Below, piece after piece: positions 52,370 to 63,186 of a stretch of 64,000 nucleotides of DNA. The DNA lies in assembly GCF_007748095.1 (NCBI RefSeq), contig NZ_CP036287.1:2728001-2792000 (forward strand). Direction: 5' to 3'. How positions within the stretch are numbered: the stretch's first letter is position 1; the number at the start of each line of letters is the position of its first letter. Position numbers and translations under genes: made by a program. The notes below the pieces were generated by a model. The model was not told the DNA's origin, did no database searches, and worked only from the letters and a program-made list of their open reading frames with translations. Origin of the DNA: Engelhardtia mirabilis. GTDB lineage: Bacteria > Planctomycetota > UBA1135 > GCA-002686595.

Positions 52370-53613
52370 TCGACGCTCCCTTGTGGCTCTACGGCCTGTT
52401 GGCCGGACTGCTGGGCGCGTCGGCCGTGTGCAGCGCGTCGGAGACCGCGTTCTTCTCGCTCGAACCCGCCGAGCGCGCGCGCGCCGGTCGAGCAACCAGT
52501 GTGCTCCACGATCGCCAGCGCGACTTCCTGGTCACGGTGCTGCTCGCCAACCTGGTGATCAACATCCTCTACTTCGCCTTCGCCGACCGGCTGGGCGCGG
52601 GCCTGGTGGGTTACGAGCACCTGGGGGTGATCCTGGCGACCCTGCTCGCCCTGCTGATCGTGGGCGAGATCATGCCCAAGACCGTGGGCCTGCGCGGTCG
52701 CCTGTTCCTGGCCCGCACGATGGCACCCTTCTGGCTGGTGATGATCGGACTCGTGGCGCCCATCCGCCGCCCGCTCGTGCGCCTCTTGGAGGGCGTTGGG
52801 CGGCTGGTCGTGGCGCGCGCGGGCGATGAACGCGACCTGACCCCCGAGGAGCTTGCCGACGTGCTCGAGCGGAGCGCCGCCGAGGGCGACCTGCTCGACC
52901 ACGAGGCCGACTTGATCGCCGAGGTGGTCGAGCTGCGCTCGATCCGCGTGCGCGAGATCATGACCCCACGGGTGGACGTGATCTTCGTCGAGTACGACGG
53001 CAGCAACCGCGAGCAGGCGGCGAATGCGGGCTTGGCGATTCGCGCCACTTGGCTCCCAGTGGTGGATGGCGGGGCCGATCGGGTCGTCGGTCAGGTGCGC
53101 GTGCGCGACCTGTTCGTGCACCCCCTGCGCAGCGTGGCGCAGCTCAACATGCCGGTGCAGTTCGTACCCGAGGTCGCCAGCGCCCTGGACCTCTTGCGCG
53201 TGCTGCGCGACGAGCGCACGGCCGAGGCGGTGGTCGTCGACGAGTGGGGCGGAACCGCTGGGGTCGTCACCATCGAGGACATCCTCGAGGAGATCGTCGG
53301 CGAGCTGCGCACCGAGGGCGAGGCGCGCTTGGTCAACGCCGTGCCCCTGGGCGAGGGCGTCTTCCGGGTGCCCGGCGGGCTCTCGATCCGCGATTGGAAC
53401 GAGCACTTCGGGCACCGCGTGGTGCCGACGGAATTCGAGACGGTGGGGGGCTTCGTCACGGCCTTGATGGGCCGCATTCCCCGCGCCGGCGATGTGGTGC
53501 GCTTCGGCGGTCTGCGCCTGGAGGTGCACGAGGTGCGCGGGCGGCGTGTGCGCTTCGTGGACATCCAGGTCGAGAGCGAACCCGCCGCGGGTACCGGAGG
53601 TCCGAGCGCATGA
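52366..53613 (+). CDS. CNNM/CorC-type membrane protein with CBS pair and CorC_HlyC domain
   Basis: The product is 415 aa with GTG start overlapping the kinase stop. The CNNM (DUF21) transmembrane domain is at residues ~5-170, starting GLLGASAVCSASETAFFSLE, where SET(A/G)F is the family mark, and containing IVGEIMPKTVGLRG. The CBS pair follows at ~195-320 (REIMTPRVDVIFVEYDGSNR, VRDLFVHPLRSVAQLNM) with AVVVDEWGGTAGVVTIEDIL. The CorC_HlyC domain closes the protein (GLSIRDWNEHFGHRVVPTEF). Relatives export Mg2+ or are linked to haemolysin-like transport. The next gene is a paralogue, overlapping by ATGA. Confidence 0.88.
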   Translation: MIDAPLWLYGLLAGLLGASAVCSASETAFFSLEPAERARAGRATSVLHDRQRDFLVTVLLANLVINILYFAFADRLGAGLVGYEHLGVILATLLALLIVGEIMPKTVGLRGRLFLARTMAPFWLVMIGLVAPIRRPLVRLLEGVGRLVVARAGDERDLTPEELADVLERSAAEGDLLDHEADLIAEVVELRSIRVREIMTPRVDVIFVEYDGSNREQAANAGLAIRATWLPVVDGGADRVVGQVRVRDLFVHPLRSVAQLNMPVQFVPEVASALDLLRVLRDERTAEAVVVDEWGGTAGVVTIEDILEEIVGELRTEGEARLVNAVPLGEGVFRVPGGLSIRDWNEHFGHRVVPTEFETVGGFVTALMGRIPRAGDVVRFGGLRLEVHEVRGRRVRFVDIQVESEPAAGTGGPSA

Positions 53614-54587
53614 GCCTACCCGCGACCCTCTTCGCCCTGGCCCTGTGCCTCTTCCTGTCGGCCGTGTTTTCAGGCTCCGAGACGGGCTTCTACGGGCTTT
53701 CGCGTGTGCGCCTGGAAGCCGATGCGCGGGCCGGCCGGCGCTCGGCGCGACTGGTGGAGCGCCTGATCGGCGACGACCGTGGGCTGTTGATCACGATCCT
53801 GATCGGCAACAACCTCATGCTCGAGCTGGTCACGACCCTGGGCGACGATTCCTTGGTCCTGGCCGGCGGCGTGCCCACGGCCTACCGGGAGTTGGTGCTG
53901 ACTGCGATCTTGACGCCCGTGGTCTTCGTCGCCGGTGAGCTGCTGCCCAAGGACCTCTTCCGCCACCGGCCCCACACCCTCTTGGGCTTCGCGGCGCCGA
54001 TCGTCGGGGCAGCGCGACTGCTGTTCATGCCCCTGGCCCTGCCGCTGCGGGGCCTGGCCGTGTTGCTCGAGCGCGCGCTCGGCCTGGGGGGCGAGGAGGT
54101 CAGTCGGGCCCTGTCCCGCGAGGCCGTGCTCGACATCATCGACGAGGGCGCCCGCACCGGCGCCCTGGCCACCCACGTGCAGACCCTGGCGCGCAACGTG
54201 CTGCAACTGCGCTCGATCCCGGTGCGCGAGGTGATGGTGCCCTGGAAGAAGGTCCAGTCCATGGAGGCCGAGTGGGCCGGCGAGCGGCAGTGGGAGGCCC
54301 TGCTGCAATCCCCGTTCACGCGCCTGCCGGTGTCGGCCGGCGACGGTCGGGTGGTGGGCTACGTCCACGAGCTGGACCTCTTGGGGGACGGCTACGCGCC
54401 CGAGCCCGTCACCCGCCTGCGGCCCATGGTGGCCCTGGACCCGGAGCTACCGGTGGACGCCGCCATCTCGCGCATGCGTACCGCCGGACTGCGGATGGCC
54501 CTGGTCGGGACCCCGGAACAGCCCCAGGGCCTGGTGACCTTGAAGGACCTGGTCGAGACCATCGCCGGGGACCTCGCAGGTTGGTGA
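53610..54587 (+). CDS. CNNM/CorC-type membrane protein lacking the CorC_HlyC domain
   Basis: The product is 325 aa; the ATG at 53610 overlaps the upstream stop (ATGA). The CNNM domain begins LFLSAVFSGSETGFYGLSRV and contains GELLPKDLFRHRPHTL (residues ~1-170). The CBS pair follows at ~195-320 (REVMVPWKKVQSMEAEWAGE, FTRLPVSAGDGRVVGYVHEL, TPEQPQGLVTLKDLVETIAG) and the protein ends there, so the C-terminal CorC_HlyC domain of the neighbour is absent. The two genes look like a duplicated pair that may form a heteromer. Likely divalent cation transport. Confidence 0.85.
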   Translation: MSLPATLFALALCLFLSAVFSGSETGFYGLSRVRLEADARAGRRSARLVERLIGDDRGLLITILIGNNLMLELVTTLGDDSLVLAGGVPTAYRELVLTAILTPVVFVAGELLPKDLFRHRPHTLLGFAAPIVGAARLLFMPLALPLRGLAVLLERALGLGGEEVSRALSREAVLDIIDEGARTGALATHVQTLARNVLQLRSIPVREVMVPWKKVQSMEAEWAGERQWEALLQSPFTRLPVSAGDGRVVGYVHELDLLGDGYAPEPVTRLRPMVALDPELPVDAAISRMRTAGLRMALVGTPEQPQGLVTLKDLVETIAGDLAGW

Positions 54588-54722
54588 CGGGGCGACCATG
54601 CGGTCGCCGCAGGACGTGGTGGGGGGCCCGATCCCAGCTCGGCGGTCCGAGGCTCGGGCCCGGCGGCCGGCGCCTGCCCGGGCGATCTGGATCCGTCGGT
54701 AGAGCGGCCCGGTCCCGGTGGA

Positions 54723-54728
54723 TACGAT
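54723..54728 (+). promoter_or_regulatory. Candidate -10 element TACGAT
   Basis: TACGAT sits 91 bp before the ATG at 54820 in a 232-bp gap. No -35 is evident. Confidence 0.3.
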
Positions 54729-54819
54729 GTCCCGCCGGACGACCACCCGGCTCGCGCTCCGGCCCCACCGGACCGCGGTCGGCTGTTCCCGAACCCCCAG
54801 CGCCCGACCCGGGCGACCC

Positions 54820-55224
54820 ATGGCCATGATGCCCAAAGCCACCACAGTCTCCCTGCTCGTCGCGGGCTTCGTCGGAGGCCTCTGCGCCAACTCGATCGTG
54901 GGCGCCGCCCCGACCCAGGGCGGGGGGACGGTCTCCGTGCCCTACCAGATGCCCGCCTACGCCACCGGGGACTCCAACGGCGCGATGATCGCCGTGACCG
55001 GAGTGGACCTGACTGGCTCGTCGGTGCTCTATCTGGTCGACACCGAATCCAAACAGCTCGCCTGCTACCAGGCCACCGGCGGCAGCTCGAGCACCCAAGG
55101 CCTCAAGCTGATTGGCGCGCGCAGGATCGACCTCGACCTGCAGCTCCACGGCTTCCGCGACAAGAGCGAATACTCCTACCGCGATCTCGAGAAGCAGTTC
55201 GCCGGCCTCGAAGAGGGCGAGTGA
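54820..55224 (+). CDS. Small exported protein of unknown function
   Basis: The product is 134 aa from the ATG at 54820. A signal or anchor segment is at residues 5-25 (KATTVSLLVAGFVGGLCANS). The mature part has VDTESKQLACYQATGGSSST followed by GLKLIGARRIDLDLQLHGFR and DKSEYSYRDLEKQF. The first half of that pattern (a value displayed with its identity, then basic strand) suggests a short beta-strand plus helix fold. It seems to belong to small planctomycete-type exported proteins, but I know no assigned role. Upstream in-frame codons (MSRRTTTRLALRPHR) are non-coding in character. Confidence 0.65.
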   Translation: MAMMPKATTVSLLVAGFVGGLCANSIVGAAPTQGGGTVSVPYQMPAYATGDSNGAMIAVTGVDLTGSSVLYLVDTESKQLACYQATGGSSSTQGLKLIGARRIDLDLQLHGFRDKSEYSYRDLEKQFAGLEEGE

Positions 55225-55251
55225 ACGATGGGCGAGGACCGCTACCGCCGG

Positions 55252-55257
55252 TAGCCT
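55252..55257 (+). promoter_or_regulatory. Candidate -10 element TAGCCT
   Basis: TAGCCT lies in the 126-bp gap before the GTG at 55351. It would serve the HTH-TM and OmpA genes. Confidence 0.35.
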
Positions 55258-55350
55258 CGCTCCGAGCCCTTCGCCGATCGAACTGACCGAGCCCAGCATC
55301 CCCCGGCCGTCCGCGGCCGCTCCAGCAACCCGACCCCGGAATCACAACCC

Positions 55351-55899
55351 GTGAGCGACACTACCCAAGACTTCTACAGCTTCGACGAGGCTCTCAACCA
55401 GCTCCGCCTGAAGGAAGAAGAGCTCAAGCGGCTCGTGTCCGAGGGCGAGATCCGCGCCTTCCGCGAAGGCGACACGATGAAGCTGCGGCGACGCGACGTC
55501 GAGCAGCTCCGCGACGAGTTGACCGGCGGCGAAGTCGTGGAGCTCGGCACGGGCGGCGACGACGCGCTGGTCTTCGAGGACGACCTCGAGGATCCGGGTA
55601 TGGCCACCGAGGAGCTCACCGCCGCCGACACCATCGTCGACGAGGACCTCGAGATCGAGGAAGCCCTCAGCGTGCTCGACGAGGAGGAATTCGAGGAGGT
55701 CGAGGACGAGCCCGAGGAGTTCGCCGCGTCGGCGGCGCCGGCGGAAGAGGTCCAGGACAGCCCGTTGGTCATGGCCGCGGCCCTCGGAACCCTGCTGCTC
55801 TTGATCCTGGCCGGCCCGCTGTTGGTCTCGATTACCACCGGCAACATGTCCGACTTCGCCAAGTCGATCGCCGGGATCTTCACCGAGATCGACGGATGA
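55351..55899 (+). CDS. Membrane-tethered MerR/excisionase-like HTH protein with acidic linker
   Basis: The product is 182 aa from the GTG at 55351. Residues 8-60 (YSFDEALNQLRLKEEELKRL, VSEGEIRAFREGDTMKLRRR, DVEQLRDELTG) match an excisionase/MerR-like winged HTH (HTH_17). Residues ~65-125 are strongly acidic (LEIEEALSVLDEEEFEEVED). One membrane segment follows near 133-155 (MAAALGTLLLLILAGPLLVS), so the HTH end is probably cytoplasmic. The stop overlaps the start of the OmpA gene (ATGA). A DNA- or protein-binding role at the membrane is inference. Confidence 0.75.
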   Translation: MSDTTQDFYSFDEALNQLRLKEEELKRLVSEGEIRAFREGDTMKLRRRDVEQLRDELTGGEVVELGTGGDDALVFEDDLEDPGMATEELTAADTIVDEDLEIEEALSVLDEEEFEEVEDEPEEFAASAAPAEEVQDSPLVMAAALGTLLLLILAGPLLVSITTGNMSDFAKSIAGIFTEIDG

Positions 55900-56672
55900 T
55901 CGGCCGTTCGATGATTAGCCGCGGAATGGATCGATTCGGACGCACGCTGGCGGCGGCCGCGGTGCTCGTCGGCGCCTCGACCTTGGGTGGTTGCATCACC
56001 CAGGGCGAGTACGACGAGCAGATCCGCAACGCCGAGAACTTCCAGCTCCTGTACCAGGACCTGCTGGGCTACGTGGACGAGCTCGAGGCCGAGCTGGCCC
56101 GCGAGCGGGTCGAGACCGTCACGCCGACGGAAGCCGCGGTTCTGATCCCGCTTGCCGACGGTCCCGACGCCGCGGAGCTCGAAGCCCGCAAGGCGGCGCT
56201 CGAAGCCCGCATCGCCGCTCTGGACGGCGGGCTCGGCGCGCTGACGGCTATCGACGTCGAGGGGGGCTACGGCTTCGCCTTGGCCGAGAACATCGTCTTC
56301 GACTCCGGTCGCGCGGAGCTGCGCGACGAGGGGCGCGAGCTGCTGGTCAGTCTGGCGCGGCAGATCGCGGGCGAGGAGTTCGACACCATCTGGGTCCGGG
56401 GCCATTCCGACGCGATGCCGGTGCGCCGCGCCGAGACGCTCGAGCGCTTCCCCCACGGGAACCTGCAGCTCTCGGCCGCCCGCGCCGTCGAGGTCGCCGC
56501 CGCGATGATCGAGGAGGGTGGCCTGCCGACCGCCAAGGTCATGGTCTCGGGCTTTGGTCCCACCCGTCCGATCGCGGACAACGGCTCGGCCGAGGGCCGC
56601 GCCCAGAATCGCCGCGTCGAGATCTTCGTGATCCAAGCCGGCGAGGACGCCGACCAGCGCGGCGGACTCTGA
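55896..56672 (+). CDS. OmpA-family peptidoglycan-binding lipoprotein
   Basis: The product is 258 aa. A lipoprotein signal (FGRTLAAAAVLVGASTLGGC) has its Cys near residue 33. A helical segment (ENFQLLYQDLLGYVDELEAE) of ~70 residues forms a coiled coil. The OmpA domain at ~130-250 starts YGFALAENIVFDSGRAELRD and contains VRGHSDAMPVRRAETLERFP, LSAARAVEVAAAMIEEGGLP and VMVSGFGPTRPIADNGSAEG with RAQNRRVEIFVI at the end. The N-R residues of NRRVEIF and the Asp of HSDAMP contact peptidoglycan in the family. It should link the outer envelope to peptidoglycan. Translationally coupled to the HTH-TM gene. Confidence 0.9.
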   Translation: MIGRSMISRGMDRFGRTLAAAAVLVGASTLGGCITQGEYDEQIRNAENFQLLYQDLLGYVDELEAELARERVETVTPTEAAVLIPLADGPDAAELEARKAALEARIAALDGGLGALTAIDVEGGYGFALAENIVFDSGRAELRDEGRELLVSLARQIAGEEFDTIWVRGHSDAMPVRRAETLERFPHGNLQLSAARAVEVAAAMIEEGGLPTAKVMVSGFGPTRPIADNGSAEGRAQNRRVEIFVIQAGEDADQRGGL

Positions 56673-56833
56673 TAGACGACCCGAGGAAGGTGCGCGGTTT
56701 GTCCTCGGTAGCGGCCGCGGCTGACTCGAGCCGATCAGGTGTTAGGGCGCTCGACGGGGCGCCCCTTCGCGTGGGGGGGCGCTCGCGCGAAGTCGGCGCC
56801 GACGCATCGTATGGCGCCGCCGGCGCGCTCGAC

Positions 56834-57838
56834 ATGCCACCCGCCGGCCGAGGCCGCCGCCGGGTAGGGGCCCGTTTCGGTGGATGGCCCCGCGGTAATT
56901 GGCCCCGCGGTGGGGCCGCCGCGCTGCTCGCGTTGGCTGGCGCGGCCGCCCAGGCGGGTTGTGCGGCGGAGGAGGACGGCTCCCGGTCGCTGTTCGAGGT
57001 CGAGCGCATGGCGTTCGTCGCGGCCGGGTCCGCGCAGCTTCCGTTCGAGGCCGCCGCCGGCGCGGACTACGGCAGCTCGGTCGACCTGCTGGTGGACCGC
57101 TTCGAGGTCGCCCGCGAGGACTGGGCCCACTGGACGGGGGCGCCTCCGGAGCCGGACGGGCTCTCCACGGGCCTGGCCTACACCGGGGCGGGTCGCGAGA
57201 CCTGGCCGGCCTTCGCCAGCTTCCACCAGGCGCGGGAGTTCGCGCAGTTGCGCGGGATGCGCCTGCCGACCGCGCGGGAGTGGCTCTGGATCGCGGCCGG
57301 GCCGCGCGCCCTCGAGTACCCCTGGGGGGTCCTGCCCCAGGCGTCGGTGGCCAACACCTTGGAGCTGGACCTGCGCCGACCCGTGGCCGTGGGCACCTTC
57401 GAGCAGGGGCGCTCTCCCAACGGCTGCTACGACCTGGCGGGCAACGTGGCCGAGTGGGTCGAGCTGGACGGGATGACGTTGGGCCAGGGCCTGATGCCCC
57501 TGTTCGACGTCGAGACCGCCGTGATGGGCGGGTCCTACCTCAGCAAGCTGCGCCCGCTCTTCGGACGCGAGCCCGGATCCACCCGGCAGCGAATCGCGGG
57601 CGAGGTGCTCACGCCCGGGACCCGCGGCGTCGAACTGGGCCTGCGATGCGTGGCGGACGCGGAGAGCTTCCTGCTGGACACCAGTGGCGAATGGCGCGAC
57701 GTCCCGGACGCGCGCGAGCGACTCGAGCGGTTGGGCCAGCGTTGGGGCACCCCGGCGCGCCCGCTGTTGGAGCGGATCGCGGATCCCTCCGACCCGCGCG
57801 ATCCGTTGAACTGGCTGTTGGAGGGCGCGCGCCCGTGA
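56834..57838 (+). CDS. FGE/SUMF1-fold lipoprotein without active-site cysteine
   Basis: The product is 334 aa; the ATG at 56834 is preferred because it opens a lipoprotein signal (GGAAALLALAGAAAQAGC). The FGE-sulfatase fold follows: VDLLVDRFEVAREDWAHWTG, LRGMRLPTAREWLWIAAGP, YPWGVLPQASVANTLELDL, PNGCYDLAGNVAEWVELDG and MGGSYLSKLRPLFGREPGS. In formylglycine-generating enzymes the last segment reads RGGSW...CRSxxR with two essential Cys; here GREP stands in place of CRS. It is therefore probably not a sulfatase-activating enzyme but a binding or cofactor-free relative of this large fold. It overlaps rsmA by GTGA. Confidence 0.75.
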   Translation: MPPAGRGRRRVGARFGGWPRGNWPRGGAAALLALAGAAAQAGCAAEEDGSRSLFEVERMAFVAAGSAQLPFEAAAGADYGSSVDLLVDRFEVAREDWAHWTGAPPEPDGLSTGLAYTGAGRETWPAFASFHQAREFAQLRGMRLPTAREWLWIAAGPRALEYPWGVLPQASVANTLELDLRRPVAVGTFEQGRSPNGCYDLAGNVAEWVELDGMTLGQGLMPLFDVETAVMGGSYLSKLRPLFGREPGSTRQRIAGEVLTPGTRGVELGLRCVADAESFLLDTSGEWRDVPDARERLERLGQRWGTPARPLLERIADPSDPRDPLNWLLEGARP

Positions 57839-58725
57839 GTGGTCGACCCGAGAAGTGGAGTGCGATCCGCGCTCACCTCGAGTCCGTGGGCTTTCGCCCG
57901 TCCCGGCGCCTGGGGCAGAACTTCCTGCTCGAGGACAACGTCTGCGAGGCGATCGTGCGCGACGCCGAGCTGGAGCCGGGCGAAGTCGTGCTCGAGGTCG
58001 GCGTGGGCCTCGGATTCCTGACGCGCCACCTCCTGGCCACGGGCTCGCCCGTGATCGGCGTGGAGATCGATCCGCGCCTGTCCGACTTCGCCGCGGACCG
58101 CCTGGCGGGGGAGGGCTCGTTCGAGCTGCTGAGGACCGACGTCCTGGCGGCCAAGAATCGCCTCTCCGAGGCCGTCCTGGCCGCGGTGCCCAAACAGGGG
58201 CGTTGGTCTCTGGTCTCCAACCTGCCCTATGCGGTGGGGTCCCCGGCCATGGTCCTGCTCTCGCGCCTGGCGGTCCCGCCCCGGCGCATGACGGTGCTAG
58301 TGCAACTCGAGGTCGGCGATCGCCTCTGCGCGGATCCGGGTACACCGGAGTGGGGCGCCCTGGGCGCGCGCCTGCAGGCGGTCTACGAGGCCCGACTGGT
58401 GCGACGGGTGGCTCCCGAAGCTTTCCGGCCGCGTCCGAAGGTGGACAGCGCCGTGATGCAGCTGGACCTGAGGGAGGGTGCTCCCGACTCCGTGGAGCTG
58501 GTTCGCTTCGACAGGCTCCTGACGGCCCTCTTCCCCCAACGACGCAAGCGCGTCCGCAACCCCCTGGCCAGCCACCTCGGGGGTCGCGAGGCGGCTGACC
58601 GGGCCCTGGCCCAGGCGGGACTGGACCCCGAGGCCCGGGTGGCCTGGCTGACCGTCGACGACTGGCGTCGCTTGGCGGCGGCGATCGACGCCACCGCCCC
58701 GTCGGGTGTCGGGGGTGTCGAGTAA
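57835..58725 (+). CDS. rsmA: 16S rRNA dimethyltransferase (RsmA/KsgA)
   Basis: The product is 296 aa from the GTG at 57835, overlapping the previous stop. SAM-binding motif: FRPSRRLGQNFLLEDNVCEA then VVLEVGVGLGFLTRHLLATG, with GVEIDPRLSDFAADRL and the catalytic NLPY in LVSNLPYAVGSPAMVLLSRL (near residue 128). The C-terminal helical domain (FRPRPKVDSAVMQLDLREG, LFPQRRKRVRNPLASHLGG) is complete. It dimethylates two adjacent adenines of the 16S rRNA 3' hairpin in late 30S maturation. The normal size is 270-300 aa. Confidence 0.95.
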   Translation: MSGRPEKWSAIRAHLESVGFRPSRRLGQNFLLEDNVCEAIVRDAELEPGEVVLEVGVGLGFLTRHLLATGSPVIGVEIDPRLSDFAADRLAGEGSFELLRTDVLAAKNRLSEAVLAAVPKQGRWSLVSNLPYAVGSPAMVLLSRLAVPPRRMTVLVQLEVGDRLCADPGTPEWGALGARLQAVYEARLVRRVAPEAFRPRPKVDSAVMQLDLREGAPDSVELVRFDRLLTALFPQRRKRVRNPLASHLGGREAADRALAQAGLDPEARVAWLTVDDWRRLAAAIDATAPSGVGGVE

Positions 58726-59393
58726 AAAGTCGAGACGCTCGAGCGATTTCCTTCCAGGAACTGGGTTCATTTGTCCCTCGGGATTGGGCCGACCCGGATC
58801 AGGTGCTACCTTTCCGGGTCCGAGGCGATAGCGCGGTCAAAAGAGCACAGGGCGTGCCCACTACCCGTTTCACGGCAGCCCTCCACCCCGCTCGGCCCCG
58901 GATGGCCCTGGCGTCGTTGCGAATCCGCTGGAGGATTCGTTCCCCGATGACGCCCCCCGTGTGCTCCTGACCGCCCCCTGATTTCACGGCCCCCGTGCCG
59001 TGTGTCCTCAACAATCGCCGCTTCTCGCGCAGAGAGCCGCCTCGGCTTCGCGCTCCCGGACCAATCGCTGCGTCCCCGCCCTGTGTCGGGGGTCGTTCCG
59101 AATCTTGGTCCTCGGGCCCGGAAATCCTGTCGTTCCCGAATCCTCCGTCCGTTGGGGGATTGTGGGGCACTCGATGGGTTGCCGACCGCGGCCCTCGGCC
59201 CGCAAGCCCTTCGCTGGTCGTGCTCCGCGGAACAACGCCTTCTCGGGCGTTGACTCGCCGCACGCCGACGGGGCGCCCAAGGTCCACGGCGCGGGGGCAG
59301 TCGCCGCCAGCTCCGTGCTCTCCGCGCTGTAACGACCGAATCCACCCTTCCGGCACGCTTCCCGATTCCGCCCGGGAATCGCGCCGGCAGACC
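58726..59393. other. Intergenic stretch, 668 bp, upstream of dnaG
   Basis: No gene is supported. Visible signals are TACCTT (58807-58812), a candidate -10, and small hairpins GAATCC-GCTG-GAGGATTC (near 58918-58936) and CACGG/CCGTG (near 58986-58999). The stretch is unusually long for this gene-dense window and may hold the dnaG-rpoD leader and promoter. Confidence 0.5.
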
Positions 59394-61373
59394 GTGATCG
59401 CCTTGGACGACTCCGAATTCCGACGCTTCATCGAACGAGTCAAGCTCGCCGCCCCCGTGGAGGAGGTGGTGAGCGCTCGTGTCGGTGCCCTCAAGCGCTC
59501 GGGGTCGAACCTCAAGGCCTGCTGCCCCTTCCACGACGAGGACACGCCCTCCTTCGTGGTCACGCCCAGTCGCGGCACCTGGCACTGCTTCGGTGCCTGC
59601 AGCGAGGGCGGCGACGCGATTTCGTTCGTCCAGCGCGACGCGGGGCTGAGCTTCCGCGAGGCCGTCGAGGAGCTGGCACGGTCGTTCGGCGTGGACCTGC
59701 CCAAGGGGTGGGGCAAGGGCGGCGGGTCGGATCCCCGCACGGAGGCGGCCTTCGACGTGCTCGCCCGGGCGGAGAAGTTCTTCCAGCGCAAGCTCAAGGG
59801 CGAGGAGGGCGCGCGGGCCCGTGCCTACCTGGCCGAGCGTGGCCTGGATCCCGCGACGACCGACGCCTTCGGCCTGGGCTGGGCGCCCGGTGGCAACCAA
59901 CTGCTGCGCTCCGCCCAGGGTGGCGGCGCCGCCACCACCGCACTGGTCGACGCCGGACTCGTCCGCGAGGGTGACCGTGGCGCCTTCGACTTCTTCCGCG
60001 AGCGCCTGACCGTTCCGATCCGCGACGCCTTCGGGCGCACGGTCGGGTTCGGTGCGCGACTCCTGCCGGGGGTCGATGGGCCCAAGTACGTGAACACGGC
60101 CGAGACGCCCCTGTTCCAGAAGGGGCGGCTGGTCTACGGCTTGGATCTGGCCCGCGAGGCCATTCGGCGCCAACGTCACGTGGTGCTGGTCGAGGGTTAC
60201 ACCGATGTGATCGCGGCCCACCAGGTGGGGCTGCGGCACGTCGTCGCCGTGCTCGGCACCGCGACCACCGCGGACCACGCGCGCCTGATCCGCCGTCAGG
60301 GCGCCCATCGGGTGACGCTCCTGTTCGACGGCGACGCAGCCGGCCGACGGGCGGCGGCCAAGGCCCTCGACGGGCTCTTGACCGTGGGTGAGCTCAAGGT
60401 CGATGTGGCGGCCCTGCCCGAGGGCATGGATCCCTGCGATGCCTTCCTGGGGCCGGAACGTCCGGCTCTGGAGGCTCGTCTGGCCCAGGGCCAGCCCTGG
60501 TTCGAGTTCCTGGCCGATGGCCTCGTGGGCCTGCCGGCCGACGAGATCGCGAAGGGGGTCGGGGAGCTCTTGACCCTGCTCGAGCGCCTGCCCAATGCCG
60601 TTGAGCGCGACGCTCGAGCGGGCGAGTTGGCCGACCGCCTGGGCCTCAGCCGCGAGAGTGTGCGTGAGCAGGCCCGCGGGGTTCGCCGGCAGACGGAACT
60701 CCAGCGCGAACGCGACCAGCGCCGCGCCAGCCTGGCCTCTCGTCCCGGGGCCGGGGCGGTCGGTTCCTCTGGCGCGCCTATGGACGGTGATGACGACTCC
60801 GGCTCGACCGCGGCCAGTCGTGGCGCCTCCAGCAGCGGCAGCGGGAGCGCCCCCGGCGGGGGACGGGGCGAGTCCGACGGGAACCCGACGGATCCGCAAC
60901 ACGTCCAATGGCGTCGGACCGAGGCGCGCGCCTGGGGCGAGATCGTTGGTGCGCTGCTGCTCGACAACAGCTTGATTCCGATCATCCGAACTCGACTGGA
61001 GGCTTGGGGTGGGCCCCGGGGCTGCGGCGACCCGCGGATCGCGCGCGTGCTCGAGGTGGTGCTCGCCATCTACGACGCCGACGAAGAGGGCGAGGAGACC
61101 ATCGACGCGTCGCGCGTGATGACCGAGCTCGCCGACGACCCCGCGCGCACCCTGGCCGAGCGGGTCGAGGCCTACGCCGCGCGGGCGGAGAGCCCGCGAG
61201 CGCTGGTCGACGGCTCCCTCAAGACCCTCGGGCGAGTCACGTCCGAACGCCGTCGAAGGGTCGAACTCGAGCGCGCCGCCGCCCATGGTGATGGGGGTGA
61301 GCAGTTGCTCGAGGCCGCCAATCGAGACCTGGAGCGCATGCGCTCCCTCAAAGGACATGCGGCCGGCGCCTGA
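59394..61373 (+). CDS. dnaG: DNA primase
   Basis: The product is 659 aa; the GTG at 59394 is the first start after the leader. The CHC2 zinc finger is at residues ~42-70 (CCPFHDEDTPSFVVTPSRG, then HCFGACSEGGDAISF, with one residue more between the last two Cys than in E. coli). The polymerase N-part (LAERGLDPATTDAFGLGWAP) leads to the TOPRIM domain: VLVEGYTDVIAAHQVGLRHV, LGTATTADHARLIRR, TLLFDGDAAGRRAAAKALDG (near 255-325). A Gly/Ser-rich linker (SGSTAASRGASSSGSGSAPG) near 450-500 precedes the DnaB-binding C-domain. It makes RNA primers at the replication fork. Upstream of rpoD as in the macromolecular-synthesis operon. Confidence 0.95.
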   Translation: MIALDDSEFRRFIERVKLAAPVEEVVSARVGALKRSGSNLKACCPFHDEDTPSFVVTPSRGTWHCFGACSEGGDAISFVQRDAGLSFREAVEELARSFGVDLPKGWGKGGGSDPRTEAAFDVLARAEKFFQRKLKGEEGARARAYLAERGLDPATTDAFGLGWAPGGNQLLRSAQGGGAATTALVDAGLVREGDRGAFDFFRERLTVPIRDAFGRTVGFGARLLPGVDGPKYVNTAETPLFQKGRLVYGLDLAREAIRRQRHVVLVEGYTDVIAAHQVGLRHVVAVLGTATTADHARLIRRQGAHRVTLLFDGDAAGRRAAAKALDGLLTVGELKVDVAALPEGMDPCDAFLGPERPALEARLAQGQPWFEFLADGLVGLPADEIAKGVGELLTLLERLPNAVERDARAGELADRLGLSRESVREQARGVRRQTELQRERDQRRASLASRPGAGAVGSSGAPMDGDDDSGSTAASRGASSSGSGSAPGGGRGESDGNPTDPQHVQWRRTEARAWGEIVGALLLDNSLIPIIRTRLEAWGGPRGCGDPRIARVLEVVLAIYDADEEGEETIDASRVMTELADDPARTLAERVEAYAARAESPRALVDGSLKTLGRVTSERRRRVELERAAAHGDGGEQLLEAANRDLERMRSLKGHAAGA

Positions 61374-61455
61374 TTCGCGCCGGCCACGAACCCGTACACG
61401 ACCGACATGCCCGGCGCACGCCGCCCGGTGCCACCGCTAGGACCGATAGCTTCCG

Positions 61456-63186
<1,731 letters not shown>

